64,000 nucleotides of DNA from Bemisia tabaci (lineage: Eukaryota; Arthropoda; Insecta; Hemiptera; Aleyrodidae). Under the pieces are notes generated by a model. The model saw only the letters and a list, made by a program, of their open reading frames with translations, was not told the DNA's origin and made no database searches. The stretch lies in NCBI RefSeq assembly GCF_918797505.1, contig NC_092794.1, positions 69,663,345 through 69,727,344 of the forward strand, in the 5' to 3' direction. Made by a program: the position numbers and the translations under genes. Shown in pieces: positions 43,389-54,587 of this stretch (positions within the stretch are counted from its first letter, which is position 1; every line of letters begins with the position of its first letter).

Positions 43389-43797
43389 TCAGGTGAAGAG
43401 GGCTTTCCTCGGACGTGATGAGTGGCTGTGGCAACTCCGCGAGCGCCCGGTAGAGGGAGCGCAAGGAGTCCTCTGAGCATGACGCGGTGACTCGTGAGTT
43501 GACGTGTCCTGACGTCGTGTCGTTGTCGTGCTTGGGCGTTGCGTCCGCGTCGGCCAGAAAGCGTGCAGGTGGAGCCGGAGCATCCCAGAGGGCCTAAACA
43601 TCAACAGGATAAGATCGAGACAGGGAGTTGCGCTAATACTGCCAACGTTTAGTCGCCCCATCTGTAGGCCATCTATACGTAACGCCGTTCATATTATGCT
43701 TACATCTTCGGGTGTAATTTCACTAAATGTTCAAAGATATCCAAGGCCAATTATTTTTGACAAGAGTCCGATCAAAAAAGGAGTAATAAAATTAATA
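43389..43797. other. Spacer, no gene recognised
   Basis: A 90-codon minus-strand frame rich in Thr, Arg and Ser and a plus-strand frame overlap here. Neither shows a family motif. Confidence 0.3.
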
Positions 43798-44128
43798 CAA
43801 TAATGGAGAATTTGCATGCAATTTTTTTATAGCTTCATCTGAAAGTGCTTAAAGAGCTGATTTCACAGTATTTTTTATAATGTTTTTCTGATAAGGGAAA
43901 TAGCATGAAAGCAGCTTTAAAAGTGAGAAAATGCACCGCGTAGTGACGTCATCTGGCGGCATTTCCCATTTAAACACACGTATTTTAGCAGATTTGATCA
44001 TTTTGACATATCTTCTCCAATAATTGATCGATTCATGAACCAATGGTATCCTCGTCTTCAGTTCACTCAGAAGTTTCCACTTAAACTCAAAATTCATCAA
44101 ATTTCAGACACCTGCAAATGCTCTATTG
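43798..44128. mobile_element. Probable inverted-repeat element (331 bp)
   Basis: CAATAATGGAGAATTTGCAT at the left pairs imperfectly with TGCAAATGCTCTATTG at the right. AAGTGAGAAAATGC, ACGTCATCTGGCGG and AGCAGATTTGATCATTTT lie inside. A left fragment recurs at 38016-38118. Confidence 0.55.
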
Positions 44129-44179
44129 CGTCATTTAATCCAAAAATGTACGTTCCAAACTGACGAATCCGACTCTTAA

Positions 44180-44373
44180 CACTGAAAAAAAAACTCCGGT
44201 CGTGGAAGCCGTACTTACGGGCTATAGACATACCGTCCGTTCCGGGCTGAGAGGCCGAAATTTCCAAGCGCAGCACCCGGAGTAATCAAAGCTACCGCTT
44301 CAGCACCCGGAACTTTTGGCCTCTCAGCCCGGAACGGACGGTATGACTATATAGCCCGTGACTTTTTTTTTTT
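44180..44373. mobile_element. Family C hairpin MITE, copy 6
   Basis: CACTGAAAAAAAAACTCCGG at the left; the right end is a T-run without the final CAGTG. Stems ACCGTCCGTTCCGGGC and its complement are intact. Confidence 0.85.
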
Positions 44374-45149
44374 GAATCTAAAGAATTGCGTGTTTTCGGT
44401 TCAGATAGTGCCTCGAGATGGAATAAGAAAAAATTACGGGTAGCTCTTCCGAAAAAGACAGTCAAGGGAAAGGGACGCAATGAGGGAGGTGGAAGAAGGG
44501 GGAGGGGCGGGAAAAACCAGGAATGTAATAAAGAACACGAGAATCATTAGCAAGTGTTGTACGTCGCCCGAGTAAAAACAGTCAACAGAGTCGAGGGGGA
44601 GGGAACGAGGGGAAATTACAAGTAATTGTTAGAGTTTCGCTGAGTGAGAAGAGGGCGGATGCGGCAGTTAAGAGTAAATAAAATGAAAAGAGTTGAAATT
44701 AGTCCGTGTTCTAATTAATTCCATCTTGCATATTGCAGCCCTTTCGACCGGGACCCACCATCGTCAGATCATGCACTAAAATCAGTTGCTTGGATAGGGA
44801 AATGATGGATTTAGTCGCACCATCTGGCAACAGGCTGAGGACCCCGAGGCAGGAGACCCGCCACTCACCAGCAAGCTGAGGAACGCGCAACCAATTTCGC
44901 CAAGAAAACCCAACTGCTACGCAGTTGCCGATTGGAATCATGCACGTTTAGTATGGATGGAAGCAAGTGATATCGATATGGTTTTACTTAATGACTTTCA
45001 GGATGGATATTGATCCTCGTAGAAAACCATCGGCCTCTTATCCACATCATAGACTAACTTAATTTTTACCAGAGATTGATGAGTTTTCGATGAGTTTTCG
45101 ATGAGTAAGTCTCGTTCCTCCTGTTGGTTACCTGGAGACTCATACATTT
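44374..45149. other. Spacer with short tandem GATGAGTTTTC
   Basis: GATGAGTTTTC is repeated about three times at 45076-45105. A donor-like minus-strand site GCTTGCTG|GTGAGTGG lies at about 44865-44880. No coding frame with a recognised motif. Confidence 0.35.
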
Positions 45150-45278
45150 CGAAAAAAGGAACTACGAATTCTGGTTCATTTTAGAAACAACGTATAAGCC
45201 ATATTTTCCCCTATGTAGATAGGTGCCTTTACAGATGAGCTGGAAATCGTGGTTCCTTACGGCAAAATGAAGTCCAAA
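45150..45278. mobile_element. Family L hairpin MITE, diverged copy
   Basis: AGGAACTACGAATTCTGG, TTTAGAAACAACGTATAAGC and GTGGTTCCTTACGGCAAAAT match the copies at 20020 and 20204. It directly abuts a family C element. Confidence 0.68.
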
Positions 45279-45280
45279 CT

Positions 45281-45480
45281 GACTTGAAAAAAAATTCCGG
45301 CCGTGAAAGCCGCAGGAACGGGCTGTATAGACATACCGTCCACGTTCCGGGCTCAGGTGCTGAAAATTCCGGGCGCAGCACCCGGAGCAGTCGAAGCTAG
45401 GGCTCCAGAACCCGGAACTTTCGACCTCTAAGCCAGGAACGGACGGTATGTCTATACAGTCCGTAACTTTTTTATCAGTG
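45281..45480. mobile_element. Family C hairpin MITE, copy 7
   Basis: ACTTGAAAAAAAATTCCGGC at the left (first bases altered) and GTAACTTTTTTATCAGTG at the right. Standard stems. Confidence 0.85.
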
Positions 45481-45484
45481 TAAT

Positions 45485-46550
45485 GAAATGAAAAGTAAAA
45501 ATAGTGTTAATCCTTTGGAAAATACACAAATAGCGTGTAGACGAATTAAAAGCTAGTCTTTGGAGGGGGACAATGTTGATGATTCTTAATCCCCTTAAAA
45601 TGATAATTGGCAACGTAGGAAGGCGAGGAAGGCCGGCGACAGGGGCACAACAAGCCGAATCGGGGCTTGACAGATTAAAATGGGTCCCTGGGGGTGCTGC
45701 TCAGGCAACTTGGCTGCGCCTACCCTTCTTTTATCTTGGCATTATTTTATATCAAAGGGGTGTCACAATAAATGATGTCAACTTGGAAGGAGTTGCGGCG
45801 TCGTCGCACGGCTAGCCGGATGATTTATGTATGCACGTAGAATTATTAACCAAAGGGGAAAAAAAGGACAGAGGTCCGTGGTCGAGCGTGATGTGCACTG
45901 GCCGGCCCGAGGAAGGGTCTCGCATGGAGTTGTTACCGGGTAAATGAGCCGTTCTCCAACGCGGCGAGACGGTCACGTTATCTTCATCCCTCCAAAGCGT
46001 GGAATCCCCCCTTTGAATCCTGCCCTTGAACGAATTAGGAAAACTTTTTCATTTTTCATAGGAATATTCTCTTCGACATTTCTCTGGCAAAATGTCAATT
46101 CCTACTTTTCGAACGGAACGCAGCAGCGATGTTTAACATGAAACGCGTTTACGCTTGTAAAACAAGAGGAGAAATTTTCTGTTGCATCGATTGAGGGGCT
46201 TGGAGGATAAAATGCATGAGTGCAGTTTTTGATATTTCAAGAAATACGTGTTTGAACTTTCAAAATTACGTTGGATCATTAAGGCGGAAAGAAAGTTTAA
46301 ACTGACTTTTTGAAGGTTAAAAATTCTGATTTGGGGCCGAATTTTTCACAGAATATGCCTTAAGATTCGTTTAAATGTAAATAAGTCATTTTGTCTGGAA
46401 AATTAGAAAATTAGATTAGAGGGGGTGGTCAAGGAAATTATTCAGCTCTTTAATACCTAAACTCGCTGGTTAAAAAATCAGAGTGCACAGCTTGAGAGTG
46501 TTTGTCACCTGATAAGAATAAATCAAAGACAGGCGGCTTTTTGTAGGTGC
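45485..46550. other. No gene recognised
   Basis: Contains an 80-codon plus-strand frame (45573-45815) without recognised motif, and AT-rich DNA. Confidence 0.35.
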
Positions 46551-46556
46551 ATAATA

Positions 46557-46809
46557 CTGCCGTGCTAAGGAAGAACGCCGTAAGAACATTCAAGAGTTGC
46601 AATATTTCCTTCGATAAAAGGTTTATTTTTCAGGAAAATTAGGAATACTTTTTCATGAAATTTTCAGAAAATTCAGGTGAAATTGCAAACAACAATATCT
46701 GAAAAATTAGAAGAAAAATATTCCCAAGTTTACCAGGAAATTCGTGTTATATTATTGAAAATTTGGCAACGCCTAAAGGTTCATACGCCGTTTTTCCTTA
46801 GCACGGCAG
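46557..46809. mobile_element. Family D MITE, copy 4, target duplication AATA
   Basis: CTGCCGTGCTAAGGAAGAAC at the left and TTTTCCTTAGCACGGCAG at the right. AATA exact on both sides (46553-46556, 46810-46813). 253 bp. Confidence 0.9.
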
Positions 46810-46814
46810 AATAG

Positions 46815-47660
46815 CACGTGACACCGCTCAACGTAGGAGTCCGGTGGCGCTAGTTGTGAGCTCACAATGGGAGCCCGGCGTTGAATACAGCGTAGTGGGC
46901 GCGGGACGGTAGGCGACCCGAAATTAGGGCCTCAGTCGAAAGAGGCTGGAGATAAGATCGGAATCAGGACTATCACTGACTATAATGGCGTTGTAATTGG
47001 TTGCACTCGCATTTTGTCACCTCGGGACCCCCGACCCGGACCCAACCTCAGAGTCGGAAAGTTAAGTGGCCGGGGTCCGGGGCCTCGGGTACAGATTTAC
47101 ATTTGACAAGGGCTGAATTTGTCAAGAGCTCTTATACCTGCTGTGAGAGGCCCGACCCGACCCGTCACCTGTTTTTTTTACTCCGTATCTCGAGTGATAT
47201 CTCGGTGTCATCTCGCCGAGTTGTTATTTTACAGGGGATTAGGCGTCTAATAGAGGCTTCGGTGTCATCGAGAGTATTGTCAACCCCTCTCCTCACCGCC
47301 CCTCCGCGACAGGGTGGCCTGAAATGACTCGACGCTCTTCGAGGTTTGCGTCCGTGACTGTGACTGGAATTCCAGATTCAACAGCAACTTGGGACTGAAA
47401 TCTCGCCTTATTTTGAATGCAATGCACGGATAATGTTAGTGGTTACTAGATTCCTGGTAATCTAAGATCTCCAGGAAGTGTAGTAACCGGTACTAGATTT
47501 CTACAGTTTTCAGTCATGCATTTTTTAGGTTTGACAGTCGCCACTAACAGTCGCCTGATAAGCAATGTCAGATATATGTATAGAGCTGACTATTAGATTT
47601 CTTTTGGATCATATAGTCAGGAGTCTGGTAACCAATGACACTTTTTCATTCATGATTCGT
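46815..47660. other. Unique sequence, small hairpin
   Basis: 46830-47330 is GC-rich with a 108-codon plus-strand frame that resembles nothing. At 47441-47489 GGTTACTAGATTCCTGG pairs with CCAGGAAGTGTAGTAACC. Confidence 0.4.
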
Positions 47661-47667
47661 GAATGAC

Positions 47668-48498
47668 CATGGCCGGATTTACCTACTTGCCGCCCATGGG
47701 TCGCCTGTATTTTGCCGCCCTCTTCTCATTCATTTTGAAACATCAATAAAACCCATCAAGTGAACGTGCCGGAGGGAGAAGGGTGCATAAGACGCGTTCA
47801 CTCATGTGGGACACATTTTTCGCGTAAGCCCTGTCAACACTACTAGCAAAAGTTCACGGAACTTCGAGCGAAAGTTCAGTTCCGTAAACCTATCTTTGTG
47901 TAGACAAGGCATTTTGTTTGTAAGAAATGAACTAAAAAATTAAGAAAGAATAAACATAAATGTGGTTTAATAATTTTAACTTCCGCTGCCGTGCCGCGCT
48001 GACCACACTGTGTTTGGCGCAATGCGTGAAGTGTTCATGTGGTCTTGTAGGCACTGTGCGTTTCACGTCGCGCCGACCGCTGTTGACCGTACTGTGTTTG
48101 ACGCAATGCGTGAAGTATTCATGCAGTCTCGTAGGCGCTAATATGTGTTACATGCCGACCGTCGCGCCGAGGGCTTCTCCTTTTCATCTCAAGTCCTCGT
48201 CATCATTTCTCTCTGCGCCGCGCCGCTCCAGGCCAAATTACGTGTTCGGTCTCTCTCTTAACTCAACTAATTAAAGGTGCGCAGTCTTTTGTACCACCGA
48301 AATACGACAAAATTAGAAATTAATGAACTCTCAGGAAATGAGAGATTTTGTCACCTTCTTTGTCTTCTTTTTGTTTGTAATTTTATTCTGAATCCGATAT
48401 TTTTGTACCTGCATTTAAAAAAAGTGCAAAATTTGCCGCCCCCTAATTTTGCCGCCATAGGCCGCGGCCCATGTGGCCACCCTTTTAATACGGCCCTG
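47668..48498. mobile_element. hAT-type non-autonomous element (831 bp), duplication TGAATGAC
   Basis: CATGGCCGGATTTACC at the left and TTAATACGGCCCTG at the right. TTGCCGCCC segments are near both ends. TGAATGAC is exact at 47660-47667 and 48499-48506. CA(G)GGCCGG-type ends and the 8-bp duplication fit hAT. Inside, 47984-48190 carries the 70-bp tandem units also found at 4255-4430 and 55170-55370. No transposase frame remains. Confidence 0.88.
47984..48190. repeat. J repeat: 70-bp tandem units inside the hAT-type element
   Basis: Two units, read on the opposite strand from those at 4255, with GCGCAATGCGTGAAGTGTTC and CGCAATGCGTGAAGTATTCA. The flank CTTCCGC plus AGTTAAAAT-type sequence is also shared with 4420-4450. 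Confidence 0.8.
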
Positions 48499-48506
48499 TG
48501 AATGAC

Positions 48507-50010
48507 AAATCAAAATTTTGATTTTTCAATTATACGCGATTAATAATAAAATTCAGCTTGATTTCAATTGTAGTGGTGATAACCTTCATGGACTTTTCCG
48601 AAAAAGAACATGAGTTAAGGATGGTTCTCACGTTATTCATAAACTTCTTTTTTCTGAACCATGAAAAATCAGAGTTGCAATCAGTACGCAATGACAAATT
48701 TCAAAAACCGAGACACTCTTTTCATAAAACAGCCTCTGCCTCCTCTAAGTCTAGCGACCAATGCATGGGTGCTAGATTATTTTTTAGGTGAAATCAGATA
48801 ATCCCTATCCCTAAAATTTTTGTCGAAAATAATTGCAAGGAAACACGCAAACGGGTGCAAGGGGGAGGGGGGTTCTCTGTAAAATGCGTTGAGTTATATT
48901 AGAGAAAATTGTGAGTTGCATAAACTTTGGAGCATCTCCATGCAAGCTACTGTGCTCATTGTAAGAGGCTTTAATACTGACGGCGGCATGCGGCGAGTCT
49001 TGCTTTCTGGACACCGGGTCATGTCGGGCGGCAGAGGTGTCAGACTGGAGAAACAACTTCATCTGACACTGATTCGGTGTTCGCACGGTCCAGGTCGGTC
49101 GGAGCCGCAAACGGCCAGCTCAGCCGAGAATTAGAATTTTGCCCCCCCCCCCCCCCCCCTGCGTCTGTGACGGTCTTTTAATTTTCTTGATCGTTGAAAA
49201 TTTCCTGCGACTCACCTGTGCCGGCGGCGGCAGGCCGGGACTCGAATTTACATTTTAAATGCTCTCCGACTTAATGGCTTTTGAGTCGGATTTGTCACTC
49301 CGAACAAGCGCGATGACGCGATAGAACGTAATCTTCAGAGGCTTTCGTGGAAAACACTCCGTCACCCGTCCAATTGGGGTTGGATTTGCTCGACGGTCCT
49401 GATGGGTCTCACCCTCGGGCCCGGGGGACCCAAGTGACGGGGTTTCATGACGCGTCTTTTATCGGGCGCTTGATCGCGTTTTGAAGGAAAGCGGACGTGA
49501 GCCCTGGAATGAAGTGAGCATATTACGTGTGACCACGGTTTTGAAGACCATTAGACCTCGCATTTGGGCGAGCTCGTTTCAGATTCCTTAAGTAGATGAC
49601 AGAAAATACATTCCTCTCGCGTTCGTTTCAATCAGCAGTAAAGTGCTGGCACCGAGTCGGGAAAGACAGAATTTCTGGAAAATATTACGCTCGCAGGTGA
49701 TTTGCTCTTATGCGCCGAATTTTTTGCATATCATGAGTAAATCGAGTTGCACAGAGAAAAAACCTCGGTTTTACAGATCCATAAGTTTAGGACGTGCTTT
49801 TTGGATCAACCCCAAATAAATTATGTAAAATGCTCTAGGCTTTCCAAATTTTCTGAGTTAAGGCCAAGAAGAGGGTGTCTGTTTCAGTGGACCCACTCGT
49901 TAGTTCTGTGAAAATTTATCGGCATCAGATTTGATCCTGAGACTTACTGATCTTAAGTCAAGCGCACTGCAAGCGGGCCAATAGAACCGGTATTGTCATT
50001 GGTCACATTT
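48507..50010. other. Mostly unique sequence
   Basis: A C-run is at 49142-49159. A good minus-strand donor CACAG|GTGAGTC lies at 49207-49220 and another, CGAGG|GTGAGACC, at about 49408-49422, with a possible acceptor at about 49503. Frames between them contain stops or are very short, so no exon is called. Confidence 0.35.
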
Positions 50011-50012
50011 GA

Positions 50013-50263
50013 AGGGCTGGGTGCAAGAGGGGCATTTCTTAGTTACAGTGTCTCAAAATCTCAGCCAACGTTTTGCCTACTATAATTGAAGCAAATATAT
50101 GTGATTTGTTGTGACTTTTACTGAATATTCTTTATGATTTAACAGTGCCGAAAATGTACAATTTCAGAAAATTGACTCAATACTTTCCTTTTTAAAATAA
50201 AAATTATCACTGGAGATTCTGAAAAACCGCAACCAAGAAATGTCATTTTTGCACCCAACGCCT
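50013..50263. mobile_element. Family S inverted-repeat MITE, copy 2 (251 bp)
   Basis: AGGGCTGGGTGCAAGAGGGG at the left and TCATTTTTGCACCCAACGCC at the right, with ATTTCTTAGTTACAG / CCGCAACCAAGAAAT inner arms. Better preserved than 10624-10877. Confidence 0.8.
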
Positions 50264-51340
50264 TATTCGTCCACGGCATAATCTCGTTATATTAACCCTT
50301 TATTGCATACCGTTGCATGAAAGAAAGAAAAAAAGAAAAAAAATGACCCCAACTGTCTCCATTGTCGACAAAACACTGCACGGTATAGATTTTCTCTCCA
50401 AAATCAACGATTAGCGCATGCAACAAGGGGTTACTACTAGGAGCGAGACAATTGGCTGATTTTTCAAGCCATCTCGCAACCGAGATGGAAGTTGAGATAG
50501 CGAGGGCGAATGGTGGGGGCAAGGGGTAGGTGAACTTGAAGGACGAAACAAAGGAGGCGTTGGACACGCGGAGAGATGAAGAGATAATTAGCGATCCAGA
50601 TGGCCGGAGCGCGGTGTGGTGCTGGTGCGGGCAGTGCGGCTGCGGCCACCCCGCGTCGCGCGGTGCGTCCTCCGTGGTCCGTCTTATCCGGCCCGGAGGA
50701 CCAGGCTTATCCGGCCCGGAGGACCATGTGCAGCGTCGTCGTCGCAACCTGCAGCCCCTGTGCCTCGCCGCGGCCCGACCCGGCTCCCGATCCCGTCGCG
50801 TCGCTTCCTTGGCCGCTGGAAAAAGCCAACTTGCTGATTCACCCAATATAATCAGTACATCGCAGCTCTCCCGGGCCTTTCGTGGCCTCTGACCGAAGCT
50901 GCGTTGTCATCTTTGAATAAATATCTTGGGCAACTTCTTCAACAGACCAAGGATGCTGGAAAATACATAGAATTAAAATTCTTCAATGCGTTTTCGGATA
51001 CAATCCATCATCAGAAACTAAATTTGGTTCCTTGATGAAATTGTGCCAACGTTTGCATCCATCCACTTTTTTCTTGGATGTGGTTGTCATTATTGCCAGA
51101 ATAAAAACCAAATGTTATAGGCGCACTGTCACCAGGAGGGATTTTCGTTTTGTTCTGAGGGAGGTTGGCAGTGAGTCAAAAACTTAACCAAATCTTTTGG
51201 TGGAAATTCGCCTACGGTATGTTTTCACTCGAAACGCTGTTGGGTTCCGGACATCAAATCCGTGCCTTCCTGACATAAAAACATAACTACATTTGGCGAC
51301 GACCCCTGTCGTCTAAACTATTCAGTTATTTTCCGGGCTT
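50264..51340. other. GC-rich to AT-rich spacer, no gene recognised
   Basis: 50460-50870 is CpG-rich with frames open on four readings (up to 184 codons) and a tandem GC motif. No frame has a recognised domain. Confidence 0.35.
50682..50728. repeat. 24-bp tandem duplication CTTATCCGGCCCGGAGGACC
   Basis: Two adjacent copies of the unit, ending CAGGC and CATGT. A related pair is at 8441-8483. Confidence 0.75.
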
Positions 51341-51350
51341 ATCAATAAAT

Positions 51351-51628
51351 CAGGGTTGCCACAAAATTTAGAGAATGAAATTCCCTGACATTTCCCTGAC
51401 ACATTTTGGTGAAATTCCCTGACAATTAGAGATATGACAGGTGGTTAAGAGGACATGATTAAAAACCGCTTTCAGGCAAAATTTATTGTTTAAAACCTCA
51501 AACCCATTCTAGGAAGCAAATATAGACGATTCAAGAAATTTTCCCTTACATTTTCGTCATTTTCCCTGACTTTGAAATTCCCTGACATTTCCCGGTTTTC
51601 CCGGTATTCCCTGACTGTGGCGACCGTG
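51351..51628. mobile_element. CAGGGTTGCC-ended MITE (278 bp)
   Basis: CAGGGTTGCCACAAAATTTA at the left and CTGTGGCGACCGTG at the right, with many AAATTCCCTGACATTTCCCT motifs inside. ATAAAT flanks both ends (51345-51350 and 51629-51634). The end type is widespread in insect genomes and resembles hAT, though only six flanking bases match. Confidence 0.75.
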
Positions 51629-51639
51629 ATAAATGTAGT

Positions 51640-53060
51640 TACACCCTTGTGTCCACCGAGCGACGAAATATCCTGAATTTGGCCCGAATCTCACGACAGG
51701 GGATGAGGATCACGTGACAATGGACCGCACTCTCATGGCACGACAACGCAACTCTTGCGTTCGAGGAGCTGTTACTGAGGTGAGAAAATCGCCCGGGCAC
51801 CTCTTCAAGAGGTATCGTGACTCCCACCTTTTCGGGCGTGAATCTTCCGGGGATGGGATTTTTCGGCAGTTGGTGGACGCTCCAGAGTCGAAGGACCGAT
51901 CCACCGAGAAAAGTCACACTTGAGATGATGGCGCATCAATAGCGAGAGCTCCCTCCGTCCCTGTGAGTGACGGCTCGTTAGGGCGGGCCCATTAAAAGGA
52001 GTTACGAGGTGGGCACAAATTTCGGTCGTCATTCGGTCTGATCGCGCCAAGGCGTTCCGCTGAACCGACAGGTGTTTTATTGACACCACGGTCGATTTCG
52101 ACTGGGAACCAAATGTCGCGGTGTGAAAATAAATTGCGAAATTAATTTGGTAGTCAACCAAGTGTTCAAGTTTAGCTCGAGGCGTGAAGGAAATTAAGAA
52201 AAAGGGGTACATGAAAAAATGCGGCTCAAAACGTAAATATTAACTCTTTGCATGAGGTAATCGTTGATTTTGGAGGGATGATCTACACTGTGCTGTGTTT
52301 TTTCGACAATAGAGTTAGTTGGGGTTGACTTTTTTGGTATTTTTTTAAGTTAGGAGATCAGACTTAAAATGCTCTCCAAAACCATGTCTTGCTTTGATTC
52401 AATTTAATACTCTATCATAAAAATAAAGCCGAAAACCATTTGTTGCTTTCATGCAACGAAATGCAATAGTAGAGAGAATAACTGTCCAGGATAATACAAA
52501 TTGACAGCCTTAAGGGTCAGCAGTATTGCTATACTTTAATCTTTAGTCTTGGGTGATACAGTTGAGACTTAAATTATATTTTATTAGGAATACACATAAT
52601 GTAATTTAAAACTTCATTTTTATCCTGATCCGACGCGATGCGACGTACGAAATTCGTGCCGAAATTAAAATTCTAAAAATTGTCAGGCTTCCTACTCTTA
52701 CTTACTTTTACGCCCCGGTCAAAAATTTAGGAGGAGCAGCACTCATATTACAATTAACTCACACGTGCTTGCATGCTATTAATGCACTATATTTATTAGT
52801 CTTCCAAACATTTTCTTACAGCCTTTCTTACATTTTCGCACGAAGCCATTCTACTATTCCTCGAATAGTTTTTATTATGAGGATTCCATAATAAACTTCT
52901 ACCTTAGTATTAAACATCTTCCCCTATTTAAAACAGAAACTCAGATGCAGCCATTCCTCTTTAATTCAGCCCATTGTGGGACGAAGAGAAAATAACATCG
53001 GCGGATTTCAGCCTATCGTGTGACGGAGAGAAAATGATAGCAGGAGAGTGGAAGAGGTGG
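51640..53060. other. No gene recognised
   Basis: 51700-52200 carries open frames on both strands without motifs. 52240-53000 is AT-rich unique DNA. Confidence 0.4.
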
Positions 53061-53063
53061 GTT

Positions 53064-53306
53064 CTACCGTGCAAAGGAAAAACGCCGTATGAACATTCGA
53101 GAATTGCCAGATTTCCTTCGATAAAATGTTTATTTTTAAAAAAAGCTGTGGATATTTTGCCTTGAAATTTTCAGGAACTTTAGGTGAAATTGCGGACAAA
53201 ATTATCTAAAAAATTGGAGGGAAAATGTTTAAAAATTAACCCTGAAATTCCTGATTAACCAAGGGAAATTTGGCAACGCTTGAAGGCTAATACGACGTTT
53301 TTCCTT
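53064..53306. mobile_element. Family D MITE, copy 5, target duplication GGTT
   Basis: CTACCGTGCAAAGGAAAAAC at the left and TTTTCCTTAGCACGGCAG at the right. GGTT exact on both sides (53060-53063, 53307-53310). 243 bp. Confidence 0.9.
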
Positions 53307-53564
53307 AGCACGGCAGGGTTCTTGACTGCAGCGTGCACCGCAACGTCGCGGGTCTCGAGTGACATCGCGAAACTCAGCGCCATCTTTCCACTTGACGGTG
53401 AAACAAAAGCTCTGCCTCTCCACCGCCGGGTTAAGGACTCCTCAACTTCAACACCGAAGCGGGGTGGGGTTGAGTACTCTTCTACTTAGCATTTCTCCAC
53501 GCGGTATGCAGCTCAAAAGTCAAAAGCTGGTTGCCACACTGTACCCTCCCAAAAAAATAAAATA

Positions 53565-53978
53565 CACTGAAAGAAAAATCTCGGTGTATTTACTAAGAAA
53601 AGGGTTAAATTACCAAGAATTCAGGGTTCTACTTGATCCCAGTTTTTTCTTGGTAAAATTACCATTTATGGAATTGGCAATTTTACCGAGAAATCTTGGT
53701 AAAATTATTGAAATTTCTCGATAATGTTACTGGACCTTGGCAAAAACGCCAATATTTTTTATCAACTGTGGTAGAATTACCGAGATAAAATGGCAAAGTT
53801 ACCGGGAATTGATTACCAATAAAAGTGGTATTCTTACCTGAAAAAAACAGTAAAAATACCGGTTTTTAGGTAAGCTTACCAGTCTATCTTGATAAAATTA
53901 CCAATAAATGGTAAAAAAAGTGAGATGGTAAAGGTACCAACGGACCTTGGTGAAAACGCCGAGAATTTTTTTTCAGTG
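53565..53978. mobile_element. CACTGA-ended MITE (414 bp) built of TGGTAAAATTACCA motifs, TA duplication
   Basis: CACTGAAAGAAAAATCTCGG at the left and CCGAGAATTTTTTTTCAGTG at the right, with TA on both sides. The interior has many short palindromes around TTGGTAAAATTACCA and TTACCAAGAA, unlike the single-hairpin families. The plus-strand frame over it is not a gene. Confidence 0.85.
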
Positions 53979-54379
53979 TAAGAGAGAAAATTTGATGTGA
54001 AATTTTCCTATGCTTGAAGTTACCTCAAAGTTTGACGCATCGCGATGCGCACTCCAAATTCCAACTCAATTTACCATTATTGACCATGCCGAAATTTGGG
54101 ACTTCTAGGTGAGAGAAATGTTCATTCCTTGCGTCGTGAAAGCGCCATGCGTGTGAGTATTTGCCAATTTTGATGCAAGAGCGACTGTCCGAACAATTTC
54201 CTTGTGTAAGTGCTATTAGATTCGAAAGTCGCAAAACACATATCTTGATTTGCGATGTCGTGAATTTTATTTGACACAATATCATTTAGGTTCAAATGAA
54301 CACCGGAAAACATTATTTACACTTGGAGGTTCTACTGATTTTTCTTAATTCTGGACAATATTTTATGAAAATGTCGAAA

Positions 54380-54583
54380 GAAACTTTGAATTAACCTGAT
54401 ATGTTCTCGTTATTTCCTAAAATTTATTCTGAAATTTCCTGACTTTTTGCGTGAATAAATTGACACTTATTTTTGAGTTAGCAAATCAAAATATTAGATG
54501 AATTTATTCTGATGTTAAAAAAATGCTTGAAGCACCCAGAATTTCCTGATAGTCTCCGGTTTTTACTGACGGTAGACATCCTG
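54380..54583. repeat. Decayed CCTGAC-type element fragment
   Basis: Segments AAATTTCCTGACTTTTTGCG, GAATTTCCTGATAGTCTCCG and CGGTAGACATCCTG echo the element at 51351-51628. Borders are uncertain. It ends just before the open frame at 54588. Confidence 0.4.
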
Positions 54584-54587
54584 AACA

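Noticed and set aside
50292..50846. 184-codon minus-strand protein
   Set aside because: Half of it is GC-biased, frames are open on both strands, and no domain is present.
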